A stretch of DNA of 64,000 nt from Schleiferia thermophila (lineage in GTDB: Bacteria > Bacteroidota > Bacteroidia > Flavobacteriales > Schleiferiaceae), in assembly GCF_003337435.1 (NCBI RefSeq), contig NZ_QPJS01000001.1, forward strand, positions 636,513 through 700,512. The letters are read 5' to 3'. Below are positions 9,251 to 18,142 of the stretch, in pieces; position 1 is the first letter of the stretch; each line of letters begins with the position of its first letter. The notes under the pieces are model-generated. The model did no database searches, was not told the DNA's origin, and worked only from the letters and a program-made list of their open reading frames with translations. The position numbers were made by a program, and so were the translations under genes.

Positions 9251-10672
9251 ATGTCTTTATCATCTGGATTTAGAGGGATTATTTTATGTATTGCACCCTT
9301 CGTATTTGCAATACAAATAGCTTATGCACAATTGCATATCCTGGTACAGCAAATCCCAGTTAATACACCCGTAAATGCCTCCATCTACATTGCGGGCAAT
9401 TTTAATAACTGGAATCCATCAGATACGGCAACTATATTGAACAAGTCTGGTACAGAGTATTTTAAAACCTTATCAATAACTTCAAATCCGATTCAATTCA
9501 AATTTACCAGGGGGAGTTGGCAGACCGTAGAAGGAAACCAAAACGGGAGTTTTTTGCCAAACAGGGTCCATTCCTGGAGTCCGGGCGACACTTTAAAATT
9601 GTCAATTCTCAGCTGGGAAGATCTCGGAAGTTCTACTTCTACTGCAGCAGCAAATGTTTCCATCCTGCATCCTTCATTTTTTATGCCTCCACTCAACCGA
9701 AGCCGAAGGATATGGCTTTATCTTCCACCCGATTATCACGCTACTGCAGACAGTTTTCCTGTGTTGTACATGCACGATGGCCAGAATCTCTTTGATCAGT
9801 CCACGTCTTTTGCAGGCGAATGGCAAGTGTACGAAACTTTGAATCTCCTTCATTCAACTTTAGGTAGGTCTTTGATAGTAGTTGGAATCGATAATGGAGG
9901 TGTGGATAGAATCAATGAATACAGCCCTTGGGTGCATCCGCAATATGGCGGAGGGCAAGGTGATTTGTACCTTGACTTTATATCCGGCTATCTGAAGCCC
10001 TATATCGACAGCACATTTCGCACTTTTAAAAACCGCTTACATACAGGTATGATGGGAAGTAGTATGGGTGGTCTAATAACCTTATATGGAGGTGTAAGAG
10101 ATCAGCATGTTTATTCCCGATTGGGAATTTTCTCCCCAAGCTACTGGTTTTCCAGTCAAGTATGGAGTTATCCGGCAAGCATTGGTGCTCAGCATCCCAT
10201 GCGCATCTACCAATTGGCCGGTGGCCTGGAAGGCAATGGCTCTGTGGCGCAGAATATTGCTCAGATGAAGCAGACGTTGATTAACTCTGGCTTTAATGAA
10301 AGTTCTATTCTCAACAAAGTAGTGCCATCAGGTCAGCACAATGAGGCCTTCTGGCGTCAGGAATTCGGAGAAGCTGTTTTATGGTTGTTTTACGACCATT
10401 TTTTCATGTCTTTCAATGAAGCAAGCAATAATGCCCATCTTGAAGTATATCCCAATCCAATGAAAGATTCAACGATGCTAAAAGTACGGAAAGGGGGACG
10501 ATATACTGTAGAGGTTTCTGATCTCACTGGAAGACTGTATTACTTCAAAGAACAGTACGTAGAACGTGGAGAGATATTTTTGGATGTGACAGGGCTTCCT
10601 TCGGGCGTTTATCTTTTGACTGTAAATAGCAACGATGCAAAGGAGATAAAGAAAATTATCGTACAGCGATGA
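9251..10672 (+). CDS. Secreted esterase with starch-binding-like domain and T9SS sorting tail
   Basis: A 473-residue exported protein. A signal peptide ends near AYA|Q (residue 26). Residues about 28-120 form an early-set/CBM20- or CBM48-like beta domain (IAGNFNNWNP is the typical strand-turn). Residues about 140-385 are an alpha/beta hydrolase of the esterase D/enterochelin esterase group, with nucleophile S271 in GSSMGG and a candidate catalytic H363 (GQHNEAF). The last 80 residues are a type A sorting domain (EVYPNPMKD, VYLLTV, terminal KKIIVQR), which directs export and surface attachment by the type IX system. The likely role is hydrolysis of acylated glycans or similar esters; substrate is unknown. 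The stop overlaps the next start. Confidence 0.88.
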   Translation: MSLSSGFRGIILCIAPFVFAIQIAYAQLHILVQQIPVNTPVNASIYIAGNFNNWNPSDTATILNKSGTEYFKTLSITSNPIQFKFTRGSWQTVEGNQNGSFLPNRVHSWSPGDTLKLSILSWEDLGSSTSTAAANVSILHPSFFMPPLNRSRRIWLYLPPDYHATADSFPVLYMHDGQNLFDQSTSFAGEWQVYETLNLLHSTLGRSLIVVGIDNGGVDRINEYSPWVHPQYGGGQGDLYLDFISGYLKPYIDSTFRTFKNRLHTGMMGSSMGGLITLYGGVRDQHVYSRLGIFSPSYWFSSQVWSYPASIGAQHPMRIYQLAGGLEGNGSVAQNIAQMKQTLINSGFNESSILNKVVPSGQHNEAFWRQEFGEAVLWLFYDHFFMSFNEASNNAHLEVYPNPMKDSTMLKVRKGGRYTVEVSDLTGRLYYFKEQYVERGEIFLDVTGLPSGVYLLTVNSNDAKEIKKIIVQR

Positions 10673-11094
10673 ACAAAGTGGAGCGATACGACAGAGCATA
10701 TCTCCGTATGGCCCTGCAGTGGGCACAGCTCTCTCATTGCAATAGGAAGAAAGTAGGAGCCTTGATCGTAAAGGATCGGATGATCATTTCCGATGGTTAC
10801 AATGGCACTCCTTCAGGATTTGAGAATGAGTGTGAAGACGAAAACGGCGAAACCAAATGGTATGTGCTGCATGCAGAGGCCAACGCTATATTGAAGGTAG
10901 CCGGAAGCACCCAGTCATGCAATGGGGCCACCTTATATCTGACACTATCGCCTTGCCGCGACTGCGCTAAACTCATACATCAGGCTGGTATCAGGCGATT
11001 GGTGTATATCAGAAAGTACAGCGACACCTCAGGATTGGAATTTTTGGAAAAAGCAGGTGTGGAAATAGCTCATTATCCAGACATGGCCGATTAG
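10669..11094 (+). CDS. dCMP deaminase (ComEB-like cytidine deaminase family)
   Basis: A 141-residue zinc deaminase. The zinc ligands and proton shuttle are visible: H68 and E70 in LHAEANA, C95 and C98 in SPCRDC. Length and the YNGTPSG and SPCRDCAK segments match deoxycytidylate deaminase, which makes dUMP for thymidylate synthesis, rather than tRNA adenosine deaminase. The ATG overlaps the esterase stop by 4 nt, which is an odd functional pairing and probably reflects only compact packing. Confidence 0.9.
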   Translation: MNKVERYDRAYLRMALQWAQLSHCNRKKVGALIVKDRMIISDGYNGTPSGFENECEDENGETKWYVLHAEANAILKVAGSTQSCNGATLYLTLSPCRDCAKLIHQAGIRRLVYIRKYSDTSGLEFLEKAGVEIAHYPDMAD

Positions 11095-11143
11095 GAAAAT
11101 AAACAAATGCGAAAGAATACAGTTTCAATGATAAATTTACAAT

Positions 11144-12667
11144 GTGAAAGATTCAAAGTTCACATACTGGCCAATTTACATTGCTGCAGCAGTGGCTTTT
11201 GGCATTCTTGCAGGTGTATATATCACTGAAAATAAGAGTCCCGCATCTTCAGAATTGAATGTTGGTCCTTTCTCTAAATTCAAAAGAGTTATATCATTAA
11301 TCGAAAATCAATATGTAGAGAAAATCAATCTCGACTCATTGTTGGATTTAACTATTAATGATCTTCTTCACAGACTGGATCCTCACTCTACGTTTATTGA
11401 CTCAGAGCATTCTCAGGAAGTGGAAGATGAAATATCCGGAAAATTTCTCGGACTTGGAATTGAATTTACTCTAATGCGTGACACGGCTGTAGTGCTTAGC
11501 ATTCTTCCATCCTCTCCAGCCGAAGCATCCGGCTTGCAACCAGGTGATAAAATATTGGAGATCAATCAAATAAATATTTGTAAAGCGCCTTATTTCGGCG
11601 ATTTATCCAAAGTAGTCGCCCTCATAAAGAAAAGCGAAAAAAAGAATATAAAAATCCATGTACTTAGATCCGGAAATAAATTAAATATTTCTGTACAAAG
11701 AGATTGGATTACTATGCCATCTGTGACTTCAGCCGTGTACTTGCCGGGAGGGGTAGCTTTGATTGCTATAGAAAAATTCACTGAAAATACTTACAGCCAG
11801 TTTTTAAGAGAAGCTAAGCGATTGAGGATTGATACAGCCATAGGCTTGATAATCGATTTAAGAGACAATCCTGGCGGACTTCTTTCAGAAGCTGTTAAAA
11901 TCACCCGAGAATTCCTTTCGGCTAATGACACCATAGTCCTCATAGAAGACAGAAATAAAAAAATAAAAGCAGAAATAACTCCTTTTGACGGGCGCTACAG
12001 ACATATTCCCCTTATTGTGCTGGTAAACGAAGGCTCAGCTTCAGCTTCCGAAATTTTGGCCGGTGCTATACAGGATAATTCCAGAGGTATGATAGCCGGT
12101 AGTCCGACTTTTGGCAAGGGTCTGGTGCAGGAAGAGAGCATATTACCCGATGGAGGAAGGGTGCGAATCACCACAGCCAGATATTACACACCTTCCGGGA
12201 GGTCACTACAAGCGCCTTATTTGCCTGAAATTCATGATGTAAAAACTAAGGAAATCAAATCGCATAAGGCAAAAAACGGCAACTTTCTTTTGGAAAAAGG
12301 AGGTATTCAACCAGATATTGAATTAAAAAATTTCACGAATACCACTTCCGTTTTTAACCGTGAATACCTGATCAATCCAAATGAACAGATGCTGGAATAT
12401 GTACTGCACAACTTCAGTGACATTAAATCCAAAGGATTTGACATGTATTTGAAGCACTTTGATCCCACTTACGAAGAATCTTTAAAAATTTTGGGCCTAA
12501 ATCCAAAAAATGCTTCATCTGCTACAGAAGAATTAAAAGAATACACAGTACTACATGTCAAAGCTTCCATTGCTTACATGGTATTTGGAGCACGCGCCGG
12601 ACGTGAAGTCGTTGCATTAAACGACCCTTACATTGCAGCTGCTGCTAAAACCTTTTCAAAAAAGTAA
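11144..12667 (+). CDS. S41 C-terminal processing protease (CtpA/Prc type)
   Basis: A 507-residue periplasmic serine protease. A single N-terminal helix (IYIAAAVAFGILAGVYI) serves as membrane anchor or signal. A PDZ domain covers about residues 95-180 (LGLGIEF, GLQPGDKIL). The catalytic dyad is S300 (SASASE) and K325 (TFGKGLVQ), exactly 25 residues apart as in E. coli Prc. Such enzymes trim or degrade envelope proteins from their C-termini. The start is a GTG at 11144; the overlapping ATG at 11142 runs straight into a stop and cannot be used. A C-terminal extension of about 100 residues is typical of Bacteroidota members. Confidence 0.92.
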   Translation: MKDSKFTYWPIYIAAAVAFGILAGVYITENKSPASSELNVGPFSKFKRVISLIENQYVEKINLDSLLDLTINDLLHRLDPHSTFIDSEHSQEVEDEISGKFLGLGIEFTLMRDTAVVLSILPSSPAEASGLQPGDKILEINQINICKAPYFGDLSKVVALIKKSEKKNIKIHVLRSGNKLNISVQRDWITMPSVTSAVYLPGGVALIAIEKFTENTYSQFLREAKRLRIDTAIGLIIDLRDNPGGLLSEAVKITREFLSANDTIVLIEDRNKKIKAEITPFDGRYRHIPLIVLVNEGSASASEILAGAIQDNSRGMIAGSPTFGKGLVQEESILPDGGRVRITTARYYTPSGRSLQAPYLPEIHDVKTKEIKSHKAKNGNFLLEKGGIQPDIELKNFTNTTSVFNREYLINPNEQMLEYVLHNFSDIKSKGFDMYLKHFDPTYEESLKILGLNPKNASSATEELKEYTVLHVKASIAYMVFGARAGREVVALNDPYIAAAAKTFSKK

Positions 12668-12746
12668 TTTTCATTACTCCTACCAGCATAGTTTTTGTCT
12701 ATTTTTTTTCAATCAAATCTTACTCAAGACCGGACAGTCTGAATTG

Positions 12747-12754
12747 TACCTTTG
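12747..12754 (+). promoter_or_regulatory. Predicted -7 promoter box of thioredoxin gene
   Basis: TACCTTTG, a full match to TAnnTTTG, 20 nt before the thioredoxin ATG. No clear -33 TTTG at the right spacing. Confidence 0.55.
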
Positions 12755-12773
12755 CCAACAAAAAAGAACACAG

Positions 12774-13094
12774 ATGGCTCTCGAATTGAACGAAACAAAT
12801 TTTGAAGAGTTGGTATTGAAATCCGACAAACCTGTATTGGTAGATTTTTGGGCAGAATGGTGTGGCCCTTGCCGAGTGATAGCCCCCACTATTGAAGAAT
12901 TGGCTAAAGATTATGAAGGTAAGGCAGTGGTAGGAAAACTCAACGTAGACAACAACATGTCCATAGCCTCCAAATTTGGTATACGAAATATTCCAACACT
13001 TCTGATATTCAAAAATGGGGAAGTAGTGGACAAGCACGTAGGTGTGGCTTCCAAAAATGTATTAGCCGACAAGTTAAACAAGCAATTAAATTAA
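12774..13094 (+). CDS. trxA: Thioredoxin
   Basis: A 106-residue thioredoxin with active site W29-C30-G-P-C33, the cis-proline segment IRNIPTL and the buried aspartate of VLVDFWAEW. It reduces protein disulfides in the cytoplasm. The frame is open further upstream to 12633, but that part is not thioredoxin-like and contains the promoter, so the ATG at 12774 is chosen. A strong terminator follows, making this a single-gene unit. Confidence 0.95.
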   Translation: MALELNETNFEELVLKSDKPVLVDFWAEWCGPCRVIAPTIEELAKDYEGKAVVGKLNVDNNMSIASKFGIRNIPTLLIFKNGEVVDKHVGVASKNVLADKLNKQLN

Positions 13095-13101
13095 TACACT
13101 G

Positions 13102-13132
13102 CGCCGGTATAGCCGGCGTTTTTCATTTTTTG
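13102..13132 (+). terminator. Rho-independent terminator after thioredoxin
   Basis: Perfect stem CGCCGG (13102-13107) and CCGGCG (13113-13118) with a 5-nt loop, then a T-rich tract. It ends just before the TTG start of the DUF58 gene, which therefore needs its own transcription signal or read-through. Confidence 0.85.
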
Positions 13133-13136
13133 TCTC

Positions 13137-14084
13137 TTGAAACCTAAGGAAATACAACTTCCGGGCAGATTTGAGTTTGGTTCACTGGAGTGGATTTCAC
13201 GTCAGCTGGCCAACGGATTTATGAGCGGGTACCACAGGAGCCCTTACCATGGATTTTCGGTAGAGTTTGCCGAGCATCGTCCATACTATCCCGGGGAGAG
13301 TATTCGATATGTCGATTGGAAAGTCTATGCCAGAACAGAAAAATTGCTTATTAAAAAATATGAAGAGGAGACCAACCTCAGATGTCGAATCCTGATAGAC
13401 ACAAGCTCATCGATGTACTATCCATTGGTCGAAGACGAGTATCTCTATCCGGCCAATCCCTCCAAAATTCAGTTTTCAATATTGGCAGCGGCCTCTTTGA
13501 TCCACTTGTTTAAATCACAAAGAGATAGTTTTTCAATCACTTTTTTCGATGAAAAAGTTTATCAAGATACGACAGAAGGAACCAGTGCTTTGCATCTGCG
13601 CACCTGTTTTGATCTTTTGAAATCGGCTCTTTCCAGGCCAATCTCTCAAGCTGCTAAAACGACAAAACTGCCCGAGGTTCTTCACCAATTAGCCGAAACA
13701 GCTCCCAGGCATTCGTTGCTGATTTTGTTTAGCGATCTGATACTCAGTGACCAAACAGACTTCGATGAGCTGGTTAATGCTGTTAATCATTTAAAATTCA
13801 ACAGAATAGACCTGCTCGTTTTTCATATAGTCCATCGAAAAACAGAGCTGGAATTTGATTTCGAAACAGATGCACCGCTTCTTTTAGTCGATTTGGAAAG
13901 TGGCAGAGAAATTAAAGTTTCTCCATTGGAAGCCAGAGAGATGTATCAGAAACAAATTCAGCGACAAATAAAAAAATTACATTCTTTTTGTATTGATGCA
14001 GGGATGGATATTCACTTGTCCGTGATTGAAAACGGGTACTACCAGGTTTTGTCCGAGTACCTCAAAAAGAGAAGTAAAAAATAA
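13137..14084 (+). CDS. DUF58 / von Willebrand A-like protein
   Basis: A 315-residue DUF58 protein, the class found with MoxR ATPases and Bat proteins. The family signature EHRPYYPGESIRYVDWKVYARTEKL occupies about residues 45-70 and a VWA metal site D88-T-S-S-S follows. There is no membrane helix, so it is cytoplasmic. The role of the family is thought to be assembly or activation of partner complexes with MoxR. No moxR gene is in the window; a BatA-like gene lies at the left edge. The start is a TTG; the first internal ATG would remove about 28 residues that belong to the family's N-terminal region. Confidence 0.88.
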   Translation: MKPKEIQLPGRFEFGSLEWISRQLANGFMSGYHRSPYHGFSVEFAEHRPYYPGESIRYVDWKVYARTEKLLIKKYEEETNLRCRILIDTSSSMYYPLVEDEYLYPANPSKIQFSILAAASLIHLFKSQRDSFSITFFDEKVYQDTTEGTSALHLRTCFDLLKSALSRPISQAAKTTKLPEVLHQLAETAPRHSLLILFSDLILSDQTDFDELVNAVNHLKFNRIDLLVFHIVHRKTELEFDFETDAPLLLVDLESGREIKVSPLEAREMYQKQIQRQIKKLHSFCIDAGMDIHLSVIENGYYQVLSEYLKKRSKK

Positions 14085-14209
14085 ATACCACCATAGAAGA
14101 AAGAACCCATACCCTTCCTAAAAAAAAGAGATGAATTTCTCTTTCTACAAATTATAAAAGTAAGCTGTAGTGTATTTTGGTCGCAAAAAGTTGTTTAGCA
14201 CGTAGGTAA

Positions 14210-16621
14210 ATGTACCAAATAAAGGATTTTGAAGTAAGTAAGGAACAAGATATACCGGATGAGGAGGAGATTTCGTCCATTTCCATAAGCGAAGTAATAA
14301 AAAAACTCCTAAGATTTTGGAAAATCTTTGTGATTTCAGCTTTCATTGGTGGTGTCATTGGTTTGTTTTTTTATCTGAATACAACGCCAAAATATGAGAC
14401 AAAAGCTATGCTTTTGCTCAACGTGGAGGACGATGGAAGCAGTGCATTCAAAAGTCTTCAGGAGCTGGTCAGAAGTTACAATCCCCGCTTGATGTATGAA
14501 AATGAGGTGGTGATAATGAAATCAAACAAATTAAGCTTAAGAACCATCAAATCTTATGATTATCACGTTGCTTATTTTGTTCCGGAGTTTATTAGGCGTA
14601 GAGAACTCTTTGGCAACTCACCCATACAGGTGGAATTAGATATAAATCACCCTCAACTGATCAATACAAATTTCATTATCCATGAAGTAAACCTCCGTAA
14701 TAAAACCTTTAAACTGAAAATAAAAAACCCTTCAAATCTAATCATTGATTATTCAACGGATAAGATTAACGAAATAAAATCAGACGATGATGTCATTAAA
14801 CATTTCAATACAAGAGAAAATCTATTCAGATTTGATGAATGGATAGTGTCCCCTTTGTTCAAGTTTAAAGTGCTTTTTAAAGGGGAAGAATTTCCATTTT
14901 CAGAGCTCTATTTTACCTTTAACAATCCCTATGAACTTGCAGAACAACTGCAAAAAAGTCTTACGTTTACTCCCACAGCCAAGGAAAGTTCTGGTTTGGA
15001 TATCCTGATAAAATCCAATACACCTGAAAAGACAATTTTTCTTCTAAAGAGACATGTGGAAGAGTATGAGGCAATGGGTAAAGAAATCAAGAACGAAAAC
15101 ATTATTAAAACCCTTGATTTCATACGACAACAATTGAACTTGCTTCAAGATTCACTTAGCTATATTGAATCCAGAATAGAACGCGTTAAATCCAGTCAGA
15201 TGCTTCTGGATTCCAAAAGTCAAGGTGCCCAATTGTTAAGCAAATTATTTGAATTGGACAAAAAAGATTTTGAGCTCCAAATGGCCGATAAATTTTTAAA
15301 ATATCTCATTGCTACTTCTGACGTTTCTGATTATGGAATCAGTACCGTTCCACAGGCATCAGGTATCAATGATCCCATCATTTTATCACTAACTAATCAG
15401 CTGAATCAGCTCAAGTTACAACGGAGAAAACTTACCGACCTAAGTGACAACAATCCAATAGTTAAGCAGCTTAATGACCAAATCAAAAGTACACTTAGTT
15501 TGATAAAATCACATGCAGAAAATCTTCTTAAGGTAAATAGCGAAGCCATTTCTCAAAATAAGCGTAAAATAGAAGAAATTGAAACAAAACTTTCTCAAAT
15601 TCCCGGTCTGGAAATAGGATTGATATCCATTGAACGCACTTATAAAGTCATTGAAAATATTTATAACTTTTTTCTTTACAAGAAATCTGAAATGGAGATC
15701 AGCTTAAACTTTAATAAATCAGGCATCCTGTTTATTGATTACGAAAATAGAGAACCTCAGAAAAAATCCCCCATCTTTATTGTGAATGTAGTTGGAGGTA
15801 GCATGGGAACGCTCTTTCTTGCTGTAGCCATCTTTATTGGTAGGATATTTACAAAAACCACAATTGATGAAGTAACCAATTACAACATTTTCACATATGT
15901 AAACTTTATAGCTCAAATACCCCATAATCATTACCATATTCCAAATGTAGTGTATCATCAGCCCCAATCCATAATCAGTGAATCGTTTAGAATCATTCGC
16001 TCCAAATTAAAGTTTTTTAAGCCTGCTGATCAGGATTCAACTCTTGTCGTAATAACCAGTTTTGTACCCGGGGAGGGCAAGAGCTTTTGCTCTTTGAATC
16101 TTGCCACATTGCTCGCTATGGGAGGTAAAAAGACACTTCTCATCGGCGCAGATATGCGGAAGCCAAAATTGTATGACGAACTTAAACTTACCAATGATGT
16201 GGGATTGAGCACTTTACTTTCCGGTGGTATTGAGTATCCATCTGCCATCCGGCAAACATTTATTGACAATTTGTATTTGCTCAGTGCCGGACCAGTGCCA
16301 CCCAATCCCAGTGAGTTGATTATTACGGAAAAGTTTAATGAGCTTATGACTTTTGCAAAAGGCAATTTTGACTATATAGTAATTGATACACCTCCAATGA
16401 TGGCAGTAAACGATGCATACGAAATTATGAATTACAGTGATGTAAATTTAATCATTGCCAGAAAAAATGTAACTCAACAGAGTTTTTTACAAAATTTAGA
16501 AAGAAAAATTAAGCAAAATCAGCTTAGAAATACAACAGTAGTTTTAAATGATTTTGATACCACCATTACGGCCTATGGATTAGGAACTCAGCTAAAAGGA
16601 TATGGATACATTAAGGAATGA
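14210..16621 (+). CDS. Exopolysaccharide co-polymerase / bacterial tyrosine kinase (Wzc-like)
   Basis: An 803-residue fused Wzz-BY-kinase. Helix 1 (about residues 40-60) and helix 2 (about 520-545) bracket a periplasmic Wzz/GNVR region with long coiled coils. The cytoplasmic kinase has Walker A PGEGKS (K624), Walker A' LLIGADMRKP (D648) and Walker B IVIDTPP. The first aspartate usual in Walker A' is glycine here (G646), which also occurs in other Bacteroidota members. Three tyrosines near the C-terminus (YGLGTQLKGYGY) could be the autophosphorylation cluster. It should control polymer length and export of a capsule or exopolysaccharide, although no other polysaccharide gene is adjacent. The stop overlaps cysQ by 4 nt. 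Confidence 0.93.
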   Translation: MYQIKDFEVSKEQDIPDEEEISSISISEVIKKLLRFWKIFVISAFIGGVIGLFFYLNTTPKYETKAMLLLNVEDDGSSAFKSLQELVRSYNPRLMYENEVVIMKSNKLSLRTIKSYDYHVAYFVPEFIRRRELFGNSPIQVELDINHPQLINTNFIIHEVNLRNKTFKLKIKNPSNLIIDYSTDKINEIKSDDDVIKHFNTRENLFRFDEWIVSPLFKFKVLFKGEEFPFSELYFTFNNPYELAEQLQKSLTFTPTAKESSGLDILIKSNTPEKTIFLLKRHVEEYEAMGKEIKNENIIKTLDFIRQQLNLLQDSLSYIESRIERVKSSQMLLDSKSQGAQLLSKLFELDKKDFELQMADKFLKYLIATSDVSDYGISTVPQASGINDPIILSLTNQLNQLKLQRRKLTDLSDNNPIVKQLNDQIKSTLSLIKSHAENLLKVNSEAISQNKRKIEEIETKLSQIPGLEIGLISIERTYKVIENIYNFFLYKKSEMEISLNFNKSGILFIDYENREPQKKSPIFIVNVVGGSMGTLFLAVAIFIGRIFTKTTIDEVTNYNIFTYVNFIAQIPHNHYHIPNVVYHQPQSIISESFRIIRSKLKFFKPADQDSTLVVITSFVPGEGKSFCSLNLATLLAMGGKKTLLIGADMRKPKLYDELKLTNDVGLSTLLSGGIEYPSAIRQTFIDNLYLLSAGPVPPNPSELIITEKFNELMTFAKGNFDYIVIDTPPMMAVNDAYEIMNYSDVNLIIARKNVTQQSFLQNLERKIKQNQLRNTTVVLNDFDTTITAYGLGTQLKGYGYIKE

Positions 16622-17433
16622 AATTTTTTGAATTCGAAATATCTTTAGCAATTTCAGCTGCTATCAACGCAGCTGAGAAAATTATGCAGATTTACAACAG
16701 TGCAGACTATGAGATACGGCAGAAAGATGACCAAACCCCCGTAACAGAAGCTGATCTCGTCTCTGATGAAATCATCCGTGAAGTGCTTTCAAAAACCGGA
16801 ATTCCGGTGGTCAGTGAAGAAGGAATTTCCGAACTTGGGCATACGCACCCAAACGGTTTGTATTGGTTGGTTGATCCCTTAGATGGAACAAAAGAATTCA
16901 TCCGAAAAAATGGTGAATTTTGCATAAATATCGCATTGCTTGAGCATCAAATTCCAATATCGGGAATTATAGCCATTCCTGCAAAACGCATATTGTATGC
17001 TGTATCTGAAAAAGGAAGGGTTTATAAAGCAGTCTTCCCAAACGGTTTTATTGACCACATGAACACCAATGAATTGAAAAGACCTGATTTAAATCCCGCT
17101 CAAAAAGATAAAGTTGTGCTGATGAGCCGATCCCATTTTCAGACCAGTAAACCGGATCCCGTACTCCACACACTGAAGAAAAGATTTACACTACACTTTG
17201 CCCAGGTGGGTTCTGCAATAAAATATACCTATTTAATTGAAGGCAAAGGTGATATTTACTACAGAAATGGTCATACTATGGAATGGGATACTGCTGCCGG
17301 CGATGCCCTTCTGAGGGCACTGGGCGGAGGAGTTTTCGACTTAAAGACGAATGAAAAACTTCAATATGGCAAAGATGGATTTCTCAACTCCGACTTTATT
17401 GCATCTTTGATGCCGATTGACCAACTGTTATGA
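16618..17433 (+). CDS. cysQ: 3'(2'),5'-bisphosphate nucleotidase CysQ
   Basis: A 271-residue inositol-monophosphatase-fold enzyme that hydrolyses 3'-phosphoadenosine 5'-phosphate (PAP) from sulfate assimilation to AMP and phosphate. Metal ligands are visible in VSEEG, DPLDGTKEF and EWDTAAGDAL. It is first in a chain of ATGA overlaps with dgkA and the small membrane gene, and itself overlaps the tyrosine kinase gene. Confidence 0.93.
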   Translation: MKFFEFEISLAISAAINAAEKIMQIYNSADYEIRQKDDQTPVTEADLVSDEIIREVLSKTGIPVVSEEGISELGHTHPNGLYWLVDPLDGTKEFIRKNGEFCINIALLEHQIPISGIIAIPAKRILYAVSEKGRVYKAVFPNGFIDHMNTNELKRPDLNPAQKDKVVLMSRSHFQTSKPDPVLHTLKKRFTLHFAQVGSAIKYTYLIEGKGDIYYRNGHTMEWDTAAGDALLRALGGGVFDLKTNEKLQYGKDGFLNSDFIASLMPIDQLL

Positions 17434-17831
17434 AATTTAAGACCAAGAGATATATAGTAAAGAGAAAGCATGCATTTCAATTTGCATTCTATGGAATTCA
17501 AGAGCTGGTCAAAGAGTCACACTTTAGGATTCATGTATTGGCAGCTGGAATGGTTCTTATAATGGCCATTGTACTTAGAATCAATGTTTTGGAGTGGGTA
17601 TTTTGTGTGCTTAGCATCGGGTTGGTGCTATTTTCCGAAGCAATGAATTCTGCCATCGAAACCATATGTGACCTTGTGATGCCTCAACGTCATCCTATGG
17701 TAAAACGGATAAAAGATATCGCTGCCGGAGCAGTTTTAATTTCTTCGGTTACAGCGGCCATGGTAGGTCTTATTATTTTTGTTCCGAAATTGTATCTTTG
17801 GGTTAGGGAATTTTTCTTGTTAGTCAAATGA
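17430..17831 (+). CDS. dgkA: Diacylglycerol/undecaprenol kinase DgkA
   Basis: A 133-residue integral membrane kinase with three helices after a basic N-terminus. The catalytic segment SEAMNSAIETICD matches the ELxNSAIE motif, and the MVKRIKDIAAGAV segment matches the conserved KxxKDxAAGAV. It phosphorylates diacylglycerol or undecaprenol, recycling lipid carriers used for envelope polymers, which fits the exopolysaccharide kinase two genes upstream. Both ends overlap neighbours by 4 nt. Confidence 0.92.
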   Translation: MKFKTKRYIVKRKHAFQFAFYGIQELVKESHFRIHVLAAGMVLIMAIVLRINVLEWVFCVLSIGLVLFSEAMNSAIETICDLVMPQRHPMVKRIKDIAAGAVLISSVTAAMVGLIIFVPKLYLWVREFFLLVK

Positions 17832-18127
17832 GCAAATTTATTTTTTTCAGAACTGCTAAACCAAAAGGTTTCCATTACAAGCCATTGTATTATGATGCTT
17901 CAAAAGAAAGAATTGAAAAACTCAAAAGAGAATTGGAATCGGAATCACATTCAAGCTCAGAAGCCAGAGCACAAGAGTTTGGTATACGACTGAAAGAAAA
18001 TCTTGAGAGAATCCGCAAAAACAAACCCAATAACCAATCAGGGCAAAATATCAGAATTTTTCTCATTTTACTGGGTTTATTATTTATTTTTTACATTTTG
18101 GTTAAGCCCATTTTGGGGACATCATAA
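17828..18127 (+). CDS. Small membrane protein upstream of mutL
   Basis: A 99-residue protein with a basic, helical cytoplasmic part (residues about 20-70, rich in K, E, R) and one C-terminal transmembrane helix (about 75-94, IRIFLILLGLLFIFYILV). The topology suggests a tail-anchored inner membrane protein. I do not recognise a named family, but small proteins of this kind occur in front of mutL in other Bacteroidota as far as I recall. It overlaps dgkA by 4 nt. Confidence 0.75.
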   Translation: MSKFIFFRTAKPKGFHYKPLYYDASKERIEKLKRELESESHSSSEARAQEFGIRLKENLERIRKNKPNNQSGQNIRIFLILLGLLFIFYILVKPILGTS

Positions 18128-18142
18128 GTGCAGAATTATTTG

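Noticed and set aside
12633-12773. N-terminal extension of thioredoxin
   Set aside because: The residues are not thioredoxin-like, the segment contains the promoter box, and the ATG at 12774 gives the standard protein.
14124-14150. Hairpin AAAGAGA/TCTCTTT after the DUF58 gene
   Set aside because: The stem is AT-rich and no T tract follows, so I do not call a terminator.
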